This document shows, piece by piece, positions 33,665 through 41,983 of a stretch of 64,000 nt of DNA. Origin of the DNA: Paraburkholderia bryophila. Lineage in GTDB: Bacteria > Pseudomonadota > Gammaproteobacteria > Burkholderiales > Burkholderiaceae. Position 1 is the stretch's first letter, and the number at the start of each line of letters is the position of its first letter. The position numbers and the translations under genes are program-made. The notes beneath the pieces were generated by a model. The model had not been told where the DNA came from and ran no database searches. It saw only the letters and a list, made by a program, of their open reading frames with translations. The stretch is from positions 4,402,001 through 4,466,000 of the forward strand of contig NZ_JACCAS010000001.1 of assembly GCF_013409255.1 (NCBI RefSeq), written 5' to 3'.

Positions 33665-35140
33665 ATGCTTTCGATGCTTTATTTCCCCGTGGTCTCCGCG
33701 CTCGCGACACCGACGCCGTGTGCTAACACCGCGCCGTCCAGCCGCTTCCTGGACACCTTGCTCGACGGCAAACTGAACGCCGCGAGCCAGCTCGCGAGCC
33801 GCTGGACCGATGAAGCCGGCAATGCCGATTTCGCGCCTCACGCGCTGCAATTGCACGCCGATCTGCAACTGATGCTGGGTATCGAAGTCGAGGCGGAAGA
33901 AAACTATCGCCGGTCACAGAAACTGATTCGTTCGTCGAAGCACGCGATCCGCACCGCATCCTGCCGGAATGCCGCCTGGCAGGCATTTTTTCGTCATCGG
34001 CTAGGCACGGCGCTCGCGTGTTTTTCGCGTGTCGCCGACGAGCCCGAAATCGAGCCGGCGCGTGCCGTGGAGGCCCACTTCGGGATGGTCTGCGTGCTCT
34101 ATGAACTGGGTCGCACCAGCGAAGCCGCCGACGCGCTCGACGATCTGATCGAACGGGTGGAGCGCGACCTCGACGATACGCAGGGCGATTGGCACACGCT
34201 GCTCACGACCTTGCGTTTCGACTTCGCCGTGCAGGCGGAAGTGCGCGGCGCAACGGCGCTGCGCGATCACGTCTACTGGCACTCGGGTTTGTCGAGCGAA
34301 CGCGCGCCGCGCCCAGGCCAAGGCACGGATGCGAGTGTCGACGGTCTCGCGCGAGCGGTGTTCGGCGTGCGCTCGCCGTTGCTGCGTGCGCGGATCGACT
34401 ACTTGCAGCAATTGAGGCTGGCTGCGTGTGCGGATCGCGATGCGATCGGCGAATTGCAGCGGCATTTGCAATGGTCGCGCGAGCAGGGACTCGCCGACTA
34501 TCAGCGCACGCTGCGCCTCGAAATCGCCCTTGCGACACTGGCCGGCGCGGCGCCGCATCTGGCGTGCTCGATTCTCGAACCGCTGCATCAGGTCGGCCGT
34601 AACGGCACGACCGGCCACCGTCAGCTCGAATACCTCTACTGCAGCGCGAAAACGCGTCAGGCCGAAGGGCGCGCGCAGGAATCGCTGCAGCTTTACAGCC
34701 GCTATGCGCTGGTCGCGATGCAGTGCCTGCGCGAAGACTCTCAGGTCCGCGCGCCGTTCCTGCAGCGCAGCGCGAAAGCCTCCCCGCAACTGGACGACGT
34801 GGGCGCGCGTCTGCCGGCCAAGTATCGCCGCGCCTACGTCTACGTGCTGGACAACCTCGACCGGCGCGATCTGTCGGTGCGCGAAGTGGCCGCCGAAATC
34901 GGCGTGACCGAGCGCGCCCTGCAAAGCGCCTTCAAGAATTTCCTCGGACTGTCGCCGACCGAATTGATCCGCCGTCAGCGCATGGAACGGATTCGCGCGG
35001 AACTCACCGACCGGTCGTATTCGAGCGAGCGCGGCGTGCTCGGCGCGGCCAGCAAATGGGGCGTGCAGAACCGTTCGACGCTCGTCAACGGCTATCGCAA
35101 ACAGTTTCACGAAGCCCCGTCCGAGACGCTCGAACGATAG
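33665..35140 (+). CDS. hrpB: HrpB/HrpX-type AraC activator of the T3SS regulon
   Basis: A 491-residue regulator from the ATG at 33665 (GGAG at 33655-33658). A long N-terminal TPR-like helical region (about 35-370) is followed by an AraC DNA-binding domain at about 375-490 (LSVREVAAEIGVTERALQSA, first HTH; FLGLSPTELIRRQRMERIRA, family signature). Size and layout match Ralstonia HrpB and Xanthomonas HrpX, which bind TTCGC-N15-TTCGC boxes; such boxes precede several units in this window. No perfect box lies upstream of hrpB itself, consistent with control from HrpG. Confidence 0.93.
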   Translation: MLSMLYFPVVSALATPTPCANTAPSSRFLDTLLDGKLNAASQLASRWTDEAGNADFAPHALQLHADLQLMLGIEVEAEENYRRSQKLIRSSKHAIRTASCRNAAWQAFFRHRLGTALACFSRVADEPEIEPARAVEAHFGMVCVLYELGRTSEAADALDDLIERVERDLDDTQGDWHTLLTTLRFDFAVQAEVRGATALRDHVYWHSGLSSERAPRPGQGTDASVDGLARAVFGVRSPLLRARIDYLQQLRLAACADRDAIGELQRHLQWSREQGLADYQRTLRLEIALATLAGAAPHLACSILEPLHQVGRNGTTGHRQLEYLYCSAKTRQAEGRAQESLQLYSRYALVAMQCLREDSQVRAPFLQRSAKASPQLDDVGARLPAKYRRAYVYVLDNLDRRDLSVREVAAEIGVTERALQSAFKNFLGLSPTELIRRQRMERIRAELTDRSYSSERGVLGAASKWGVQNRSTLVNGYRKQFHEAPSETLER

Positions 35141-35226
35141 CGCGGCCACGGCTGCTTACTGCGGCCCACCGCGGCGGTGCGAGCGGGCATTCATCATTTT
35201 TCTTTCACCTTCACACAGTCGACTCC

Positions 35227-37017
35227 ATGAAATCGAAGACGCTGTTCTGCGCCGCGTGGCTCGCGGCGTCCCTTACGTTGGGCGCGCTGCAACCCGCGAG
35301 CGCCGCGCCGGTGCGCTGGCGCGGCACGACCGTACACATTGCCGTCGAAGGCAAGGATCTGAAAGACGTGCTGCGCGATTTCACCGCCAGCCAGGGCGTG
35401 GCCGCATCGATTGCGAGCAATGTTCAGGGCGCGGTGACGGGGCGTTTCGATATGTCGCCGCAACGCTTTCTCGATACGCTTGCGTCGACCTTCGGCTTCG
35501 TCTGGTTCTATGACGGCAGCGTGCTGTCGATCAGCAGCGCCAACGACGTCACGCATCAGGTGATCAAACTCGACCACGCGTCCGCCAGCGATCTACGTGC
35601 CGCGCTGCACACCATGAGCGTCGACGACGCGCGTTTCCCGGTGCTTTATGACGAAAGCGCGGGGACGGCGATCGTCAACGGGCCGCCGCAATATGTGCAG
35701 ATGGTCGGCGAGATCGCGAAGCGGCTGGACGAGAACGCCAGCCGCCGCAGCGGCTCGGTGATTCGCGTGTTCAAACTGAAGCATGCGTGGGCCGCCGATC
35801 ACAAGGTGCAGATCGACGGCAATACGATCACGGTGCCGGGCGTGGCGACGGTGCTGTCGAACATGTATCACGCGAAGCAGGAGAAGGGCGGAGGCGGTGG
35901 GCAGTCGCAGACCTCGGTGTCGCCGAACCTGCAGCGCGTCCCGCCGATGACCGACGTCAATGGCGGCAACAACGGCGGCGGCCAGGTGAACAATCCGCCG
36001 TTGCCGCCCAACATGGCAGGCGGCGATGGTTCCGCGCTCGGCGGTCTGGTCGGCAATGCGCAGCCTTCGAATTACGGTAGCAGCGGCGCCGTGGGCTACG
36101 CGAATACGCCGGGCTCCTCGGGGATGAGCCAGCCGAGCGGCGGCGATCTGACGTTGCCGATCATGCAGCCCGATCCCACCACCAACTCCGTGCTGATCCG
36201 CGATACGCCGCAGCGCATCGACCAGTACGCGTCGCTGATCGAACAGCTCGACACGCGGCCCAAGCTGATCGAGATCGAGGCGCACATCATTGAAATCGAC
36301 GACGACCTGCTCAAGCAGATCGGCGTGGACTGGCGCGCGCATAACAGTCATCTCGACTTTCAGACCGGCAGCGGCACGTATCAGCAGAACAGCTACGCGA
36401 ACGGTTCGATCAATCCGAACTTCGGCACCTCGACGCTCGCCGACGGCACCACGGTCGTCTCGGCCACGCCGGTCGGCGCGTCGATTACCGCCGTATTGGG
36501 CGATGCCGGGCGTTATCTGATGGCGCGCGTCAATGCGATGCAGAGCAGTTCGAAGGCGAAGATCGACGCGTCGCCGAAGGTCGCGACGCTCGACAACGTC
36601 GAAGCGGTCATGGACAACAAGACCAGGTTCTTCGTGCGCGTGTCCGGCTATACGTCGGCGGATCTATACAGCGTGTCGACCGGCGTGTCGCTGCGCGTGT
36701 TGCCGATGGTGGTGCAGGAAGACGGCCAGACGCGCATCAAGCTCGAAGTGCATATCGAGGACGGCCAGCTCACCGGGCAGCAGGTCGACAATATTCCAGT
36801 GATCACCAGCAGCGAGATCAATACGCAGGCTTTTGTGGGCCAAGGCGAGAGTCTGTTGATCGCCGGTTATAGCGTGGACAACAACTCGAACGGCATGACC
36901 GGCGTGCCGGGCTTGTCGAAGATTCCGCTTATCGGTGCGCTGTTCCGTTACAACAATGACGAGCGCTCGCATATGGAGCGGGTCTTCCTGTTGTCGCCGC
37001 GAGTGCTGGATCTGTAA
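35227..37017 (+). CDS. sctC: SctC (HrcC) outer-membrane secretin
   Basis: A 596-residue secretin from the ATG at 35227. Sec signal peptide MKSKTLFCAAWLAASLTLGA ending at AAP (about residue 29); N0/N1 domains (VAVEGKDLKDVLRDF-type start; HQVIKLDHASASDLRAALH); N3 with a long Gly/Asn/Pro-rich insert (about 220-310); then the secretin domain with NSVLIRDTPQRIDQY, the gate region, and VPGLSKIPLIGALFR near the C-terminus. It starts 86 bases after hrpB and is followed by a clear terminator, so hrpB and sctC are probably one unit. Confidence 0.97.
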   Translation: MKSKTLFCAAWLAASLTLGALQPASAAPVRWRGTTVHIAVEGKDLKDVLRDFTASQGVAASIASNVQGAVTGRFDMSPQRFLDTLASTFGFVWFYDGSVLSISSANDVTHQVIKLDHASASDLRAALHTMSVDDARFPVLYDESAGTAIVNGPPQYVQMVGEIAKRLDENASRRSGSVIRVFKLKHAWAADHKVQIDGNTITVPGVATVLSNMYHAKQEKGGGGGQSQTSVSPNLQRVPPMTDVNGGNNGGGQVNNPPLPPNMAGGDGSALGGLVGNAQPSNYGSSGAVGYANTPGSSGMSQPSGGDLTLPIMQPDPTTNSVLIRDTPQRIDQYASLIEQLDTRPKLIEIEAHIIEIDDDLLKQIGVDWRAHNSHLDFQTGSGTYQQNSYANGSINPNFGTSTLADGTTVVSATPVGASITAVLGDAGRYLMARVNAMQSSSKAKIDASPKVATLDNVEAVMDNKTRFFVRVSGYTSADLYSVSTGVSLRVLPMVVQEDGQTRIKLEVHIEDGQLTGQQVDNIPVITSSEINTQAFVGQGESLLIAGYSVDNNSNGMTGVPGLSKIPLIGALFRYNNDERSHMERVFLLSPRVLDL

Positions 37018-37051
37018 GCGGGTGGGCTGAGGCTGGATCGACGCAGAGCAG

Positions 37052-37086
37052 GGGGCAAGGCGGTGATGGTCGCGCTTGCCCCTTTT
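37052..37086 (+). terminator. Intrinsic terminator after sctC
   Basis: GGGGCAAG (37052-37059), a 15-base loop, CTTGCCCC (37075-37082), then TTTT (37083-37086). It lies 35 bases after the sctC stop and before the convergent hrpG gene. Confidence 0.85.
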
Positions 37087-37096
37087 CAGCCGCTGC

Positions 37097-38188
37097 CTAG
37101 CGGCGTCGTGCGTTGCCGCCCAACAGCGCGGCGGGAATCGAGAACGAGGTCAGCGCGACCGATGCCTCGCCGTCCGAAGCCTCCGCGCCGGCCGCCGTAA
37201 AGCCCGCCAGCCGATGCACGACGTGCGTCGTACCGCTGTGCCACATGGCGGCATACTGGCCCCACGGTTGCGCGTTGCGTGCCGTCTCACTGTCTTTTGC
37301 ATGGATGTCCGCGCGTACCGGGCGTGCCGTCTGCGTGGCGCAGTCGCTCGCGATTTCCTCGCGCGCGCTGTATACGGCCTGGGTGATCGCGACGATCGCA
37401 TCCGCGGTCCGCGTGGCTCGCGTGCTTTGTGTGGGTTGTGTGGCTTGGGCGGTCCGCGTCAGATCCGCCGCGATCACCTCGCCCTCTGCCCGGCCGTCGC
37501 ACAACTCAACGCGATAGCCGTGCGCATACATCGTGCGGAGTTGCACACCGGACGCACCGTTCAACGCCAGCTTCTTGCGCAGCTTGTAGATGTGCTGCTC
37601 GAGCGTGCGTCCGACGATATCTTCCGTGCTGCTCCAGATCGCACCCGCAATCTGCCGGCGGCTCACATACTCGCCGGCGCGCGAGAACAGCAGCCACGCA
37701 ATCGCGAATTCGCGCACCGTCAGGCGGATTTCCTGATCGTCGACCAGTACGGTGCCCGTGCGCCGGTCAAGCCGGTACGGTCCGAGTTCGACCCAGTCTT
37801 CGGACTGCACCGGTGTAGGCGACTGGAAGCGGCGTAGCGCCTGGTAGGTGCGTGCTTCGAGTTCGCCGCGGTCGATCGGCGAGAGCACGACGTCGTCGGC
37901 GCCGATTTCAAAGGCCCGCGCGATGCTGTCGCGATCGGCAAACGCGCCGATCACGATCAACGGCGCGCGTCGGTCGCCGTAACACGCGCGACGGGCGAAC
38001 ACGGCGCGCGTCGCGTCGATCCCCGTAGCGGCGTCGACAAGAATGGCGTGATAGTCCTCCCGATAGATCGCCCGGGATAGCGCGACGTCATCGAGGAAAC
38101 GGCAGCATTCGATTGCCTCGTCGTGAAAGCATTGGCAAATCAGATTGAACAGACTGCTGCTGGTGGTCATCACGGCGAATTTCAACAT
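37097..38188 (-). CDS. hrpG: HrpG-type OmpR-family regulator with C-terminal extension
   Basis: A 363-residue response regulator from the ATG at 38186-38188; a TTG 12 codons upstream is possible but has no ribosome binding site (the ATG has GGGAGG, though very close). The receiver domain has its phospho-acceptor Asp at about residue 52 (AILVDAATG). The winged helix is at about 145-230 (RLTVREFAIAWLLFSRAGEY, RTLEQHIYKLRKKLALNGA, YAHGYRVEL). Position and type match HrpG, the master activator above HrpB/HrpX. After the DNA-binding domain comes an extra ~120-residue Thr/Ala-rich tail not present in the ~260-residue Xanthomonas HrpG. Confidence 0.88.
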   Translation of the reverse strand: MLKFAVMTTSSSLFNLICQCFHDEAIECCRFLDDVALSRAIYREDYHAILVDAATGIDATRAVFARRACYGDRRAPLIVIGAFADRDSIARAFEIGADDVVLSPIDRGELEARTYQALRRFQSPTPVQSEDWVELGPYRLDRRTGTVLVDDQEIRLTVREFAIAWLLFSRAGEYVSRRQIAGAIWSSTEDIVGRTLEQHIYKLRKKLALNGASGVQLRTMYAHGYRVELCDGRAEGEVIAADLTRTAQATQPTQSTRATRTADAIVAITQAVYSAREEIASDCATQTARPVRADIHAKDSETARNAQPWGQYAAMWHSGTTHVVHRLAGFTAAGAEASDGEASVALTSFSIPAALLGGNARRR

Positions 38189-38678
38189 GCCCTCCCGGGA
38201 CTGATGCTTAAGGTTGCTTCCCAAACCATCTGGCGTGCCCCGAAAATTACGGCCCTTAAAATATCAGGGCTGTAACGAATTGTTTCGCTCTAAGAAGTAG
38301 AGAAAGTGCATGAAATTCAGGCGAAGGGTTTCGAATCGCTTTATGCCGGCCAATAAGGTTAAAGATGGCGCACGTTGAATGGAGATGAATGGTTGAACCG
38401 GTTTACGGTATCAATTTCACCCGATATGAATAGGGCCGGTAAAAGAGACCCAAATCGGCCGGAATCGCACGCGAAGCAAGGTTCGCAGCACCTTTCAGCG
38501 TTGCAAGGCCTATTTACTTTTGTTGAGAATCGCGCGACTGCGTTTTATGCGCATAGCTTCGGATTGGCATGAGTTTTTTTGAAACTGTGGGACAGCCGGC
38601 TACTTAGACTCGCATGAGGCGCCCGGAAAGCGGCGCCACGCTATTTTTTTTCATGCCGATTCCATTGCGAGTGCGTCC
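38189..38678. other. Intergenic control region hrpG / Rieske operon
   Basis: A 490-base stretch, less GC-rich than its surroundings. It must hold the leftward hrpG promoter and the rightward promoter of the Rieske operon. A short inverted repeat GCCCT/AGGGC is at 38252-38270. No convincing gene, PIP box or RNA is visible; a 65-codon frame at 38375-38572 lacks a good start signal. Confidence 0.6.
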
Positions 38679-39776
38679 ATGTCCTTTCTGCTAAATGCCT
38701 GGTATGTCGCCGCGTTCTCCCACGAGGTTCGTCCCGGCACGCCGTTTTCGCGCGCGCTGCTCGGCCGGCCGGTGGTGTTGTATCGCGATGCCGAACAACG
38801 CGCGATCGCGCTGGACGATCGTTGTGCGCATCGCTTCGCGCCGCTGTCGCAAGGCCGGGTCGTCGACGGCGTGCTCGAGTGCCCTTATCACGGTCTGCGC
38901 TTCGGGGCGAGCGGGCAGTGCGTACACAATCCGCACGGCGACGGCCGGGTGCCGGCGGGCGCGAAGGTGCGCACTTATCCCGCGCTCGAACGTTACGGCG
39001 CCATCTGGTTCTGGCCCGGCGACCCGTTGCGCGCCGACGAGGCGCTGCTGCCGTCGTTTCCGTTCGTCGATCCCGCCACGCACGTCACTCACGATGGTTA
39101 TCTGCACACGCGCGCGCACTATCAACTGAGCGCCGATAACCTGCTCGATCTGAGCCACTTCCAGTTTCTGCATCCCGATACGCTGGGCAGCGAGGCGATC
39201 GCGCGGGGCGACGTGCAGTCGGGCAACCTCGGCGACATCGTTTGGGTGCGCCGCAGCGCGTACGACGAAGCACTGCAGCCGTTCGTCGCGCAAGGCTTCG
39301 GGATTCCGCCGGGGACGCGGGTGGACCGCTGGATGGATGTGCGCTGGACGCCGCCGGGGCTGCTGTCGATCGTGATCGGCGTAACCGCCGCGGGCATGCC
39401 GCGCGAAGCCGGGTTGATCGCGCCGTCGGCGCATTGGCTGACGCCGGAGACGGAGCGCACGACGCATTACTTCTTCGCGTTCGGTTTGCCGAAAGAGATG
39501 GGCGAGGCCGCGCACGAACTGGTGCGCTATGCCGTCGACGGGTTGATGAAGCCGTTCGAGTGCGAAGACCTGCCGATGCTCGAAGCGCAGCAGAGGAACC
39601 TCGGCGACAACGACTTCTGGGCGATGCAACCGGCGCTGCTGCCCATCGACGCCGGCGCGATTCGCGCGCGGCGCGTGATGGAGCGGCTGATCGCGGCGGA
39701 GCGGGCGGCGGGCGAAGTGCCCGCGCGCACGATCCCGATCACGCCGGTGGCGGGCGCTTCGCGAGCGGTCGCGTGA
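38679..39776 (+). CDS. Rieske non-heme iron oxygenase (VanA-like)
   Basis: A 365-residue oxygenase alpha-subunit. The Rieske [2Fe-2S] ligands are C-A-H (DDRCAHRFAPLS, about residue 48) and C-x-x-H (VLECPYHGLRFG, about 67-78). The mononuclear iron region is SADNLLDLSHFQFLHPDTLG (about 150-170; D...H...H). The fold resembles vanillate O-demethylase and related aromatic oxygenases. No ferredoxin reductase is adjacent, so electrons must come from elsewhere. Its stop overlaps the MenD-like gene start (TGATG), making it the first gene of a three-gene operon of unknown product. Confidence 0.9.
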   Translation: MSFLLNAWYVAAFSHEVRPGTPFSRALLGRPVVLYRDAEQRAIALDDRCAHRFAPLSQGRVVDGVLECPYHGLRFGASGQCVHNPHGDGRVPAGAKVRTYPALERYGAIWFWPGDPLRADEALLPSFPFVDPATHVTHDGYLHTRAHYQLSADNLLDLSHFQFLHPDTLGSEAIARGDVQSGNLGDIVWVRRSAYDEALQPFVAQGFGIPPGTRVDRWMDVRWTPPGLLSIVIGVTAAGMPREAGLIAPSAHWLTPETERTTHYFFAFGLPKEMGEAAHELVRYAVDGLMKPFECEDLPMLEAQQRNLGDNDFWAMQPALLPIDAGAIRARRVMERLIAAERAAGEVPARTIPITPVAGASRAVA

Positions 39777-41983
39777 TGGCGGTCGTTTTTGATGATGCGA
39801 CGATGCGCGATGACGTACTTCGCGGCAGCGACGCGATGGATGAGGAAGTGCGTCACGGTAGCGACGCGACGGACGATGAAGCGCTTCGCGGCAGTGCTGC
39901 TACGGATGACGAATCGCTCAATGCGGTCTGGGTGGAATGCATCGTCGAGATGTTGAGCGCGGCCGGTGTGCGTCATGCGGTGTTGTGCCCAGGTGGACGC
40001 GCCAGTGCGATGTGCCTCGCGGTCGATGCGCATCCGCGTATCGCCGTCGAGATGGTCTGCACCGACGAGCGCAGTGGCGCGTTCGTCGCGCTTGGACTCG
40101 CGAAGGCGAGCGGGTCGCCGGTGGCGATTGTCACGACCTCCGGCTCGGCGGTCGCGAATGTGTTGCCGGCGCTGACCGAAGCGGACGCCGCCGATGTGCC
40201 GCTGGTGGTGCTGACTTGTGATCGTCCGCGAACTTTGCGCGGTACGGGTTTCGGGCAGATGGCGGATCATCTCGGCGCGACGCGCGCGTTCGTGCGCGCC
40301 CAGGCGGATCTGGGCGATCCTGTCGATTCGCCCCAAGCGGTGGAGCAGGCGAGGGGCAGCGTGGCGGCGGCGCTCGCGGCGATGGCCGAGGGCGTGGATG
40401 ACATCGACGATGGCTTGTCGCGCGCCGATGCGCATCCACCCGCCAGGCGTCCGACGCGCGGACCGGTGCATGTGAACGTGCCGCTGGCGGGTGTCTACGA
40501 TGCGGTCGAGACGCAGCCGGTGTCGTGCGAAACGGTTCGCGCGGCGCGTGCGCAGCGGGGGGCCGGTGACGTGGCCGGTGTCGTACGCGGGATGGTGACG
40601 CAGCGCGATGTCGCTGACGCCGCAGAAATTCAGGCGTTGGACGCGCAGGCCGCACGCGCGGTTGAGCAGGTGAACGAGCACGTGGTTGAACGGGCGCGCG
40701 TGAACGAGCAGGCGAACGGGCACACGAACGAGCAGGCGATTGACCAGGTCGTTGCGCGCGTGATGTCCCGCGTGCTGGCGAAGCGCGGCGACCGACCTTT
40801 CACTGAACGTCTCGATGGCTTGATCGTCGTCGGACCTGAACCCGGCGTGCCGCTTGACGCGATTTTCGCGCTGGCTGCGTCGAGCGGTTTTCCGGTGCTA
40901 GCCGATGCCGGCAGCGGACTGCGTTCGGGACCGTCCGCACTAGCGCCTCAGACGGCAGCGCGCGGCGCGGCGGGCGCGCTGATCGTCAACGCCTTCGACG
41001 TATTCGGCGGTGCCGCGCGGCTCGCGACGACGCGTGCGGAATTGATCGTGCGCTTCGGCCTCGCGCCGGTGATGCCGGTGCTGCATGCCTACCTCGAAAC
41101 GCAGGCCGACGTGCCCACCATCAAGATCGCGCCGTGCCGTGTGGCGCATGACTATCTGCATCAGGCGCTCGATTCGCGCGATGTCGTGGTGGCGCCTTCG
41201 GTTAGCGCTTTGCTGGAGATGGGTCGAGCATTGGGCGAAGCGGTGCGCGGCGGGACGCATTTGCATGCGTGCAACGAAGCAAACACCGGAGCAAACACCC
41301 ACCCCAGCCAACCCGCCGCGCCCGTTGCCTTCTCGTGGCGCGACCGCTGGGCCAGCGTCGCGAGCTACGGCGCGCGCGAGCGACGCGCTTTCGTCGCGTC
41401 GCTCGAATGGGGCGAAGTGTCGGCGGTGCATCGCGTGCTGGCTGCGCCGGGTTTCGCCTTCGTCCATCTCGGCAATTCGATGTCGATGCGCCATGCCGAT
41501 ATCGGCTACGACGTGCGCGCCACCCGCCAAGACATCTATGTCAATCGCGGGGTGAGCGGTATCGACGGCACGCTGTCGACGTTCATCGGCGAGGCGCTCG
41601 CACGTCGCGACGCGGGGCTGCTGCTGCTCGGCGATCAGGCGTTGGTCCACGATCTGTCCGCGTTGGCCAGCGCGCAGCGTGTGCAGACTCCCGCCTGCGT
41701 CTGCGTGGTCGACAACGGCGGTGGCGCGATCTTCGATTTTCTGCCGATCGCGCAAGCGCCGGCTTATCGGCGCGCGATCCGCAATCCCTATCGGCTCGAC
41801 CTTGGTGCGCTGGCGCAAGGATTTGGATTGGCGCACCGGCGGGTCGGCACGCGTGCCGAGCTGGACGCGGCTCTCGCCGATGCCAACGTCCACGCTGGCG
41901 TGACCATCGTCGAAATCGCTGTCGAATCGTACTCCGGCGCGACGCAGATGAATCAACTCGCGCAAGCGTTGGGGGCGGCATGA
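39776..41983 (+). CDS. MenD-like ThDP-dependent enzyme
   Basis: A 735-residue protein from the ATG at 39776. Residues 1-40 contain three degenerate 11-13-residue repeats (RGSDAMDEEV / RHGSDATDDEAL / RGSAATDDESL). Then a MenD core: VRHAVLCPGGRASAMCLAVD, TDERSGAFVALGLAKASGSP (catalytic Glu), VPLVVLTCDRP. The C-terminal ThDP/Mg site is seen in LLLGDQALVHDLSAL and CVVDNGGGAIFDFLP. A ~60-residue Asn/Glu/Val-rich insert lies near residues 290-345. MenD makes SEPHCHC in menaquinone synthesis, but no other men gene is here, so a dedicated role in a small-molecule pathway with its neighbours is more likely. Confidence 0.87.
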   Translation: MAVVFDDATMRDDVLRGSDAMDEEVRHGSDATDDEALRGSAATDDESLNAVWVECIVEMLSAAGVRHAVLCPGGRASAMCLAVDAHPRIAVEMVCTDERSGAFVALGLAKASGSPVAIVTTSGSAVANVLPALTEADAADVPLVVLTCDRPRTLRGTGFGQMADHLGATRAFVRAQADLGDPVDSPQAVEQARGSVAAALAAMAEGVDDIDDGLSRADAHPPARRPTRGPVHVNVPLAGVYDAVETQPVSCETVRAARAQRGAGDVAGVVRGMVTQRDVADAAEIQALDAQAARAVEQVNEHVVERARVNEQANGHTNEQAIDQVVARVMSRVLAKRGDRPFTERLDGLIVVGPEPGVPLDAIFALAASSGFPVLADAGSGLRSGPSALAPQTAARGAAGALIVNAFDVFGGAARLATTRAELIVRFGLAPVMPVLHAYLETQADVPTIKIAPCRVAHDYLHQALDSRDVVVAPSVSALLEMGRALGEAVRGGTHLHACNEANTGANTHPSQPAAPVAFSWRDRWASVASYGARERRAFVASLEWGEVSAVHRVLAAPGFAFVHLGNSMSMRHADIGYDVRATRQDIYVNRGVSGIDGTLSTFIGEALARRDAGLLLLGDQALVHDLSALASAQRVQTPACVCVVDNGGGAIFDFLPIAQAPAYRRAIRNPYRLDLGALAQGFGLAHRRVGTRAELDAALADANVHAGVTIVEIAVESYSGATQMNQLAQALGAA

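Noticed and set aside
38375..38572. 65-codon frame in the hrpG/Rieske intergenic region
   Set aside because: No ribosome binding site and unremarkable translation.
38558..38582. TTCGG-N15-TTTGA upstream of the Rieske operon as a PIP box
   Set aside because: The second half lacks the TTCG core and no YANNNT lies 30-32 bases downstream.
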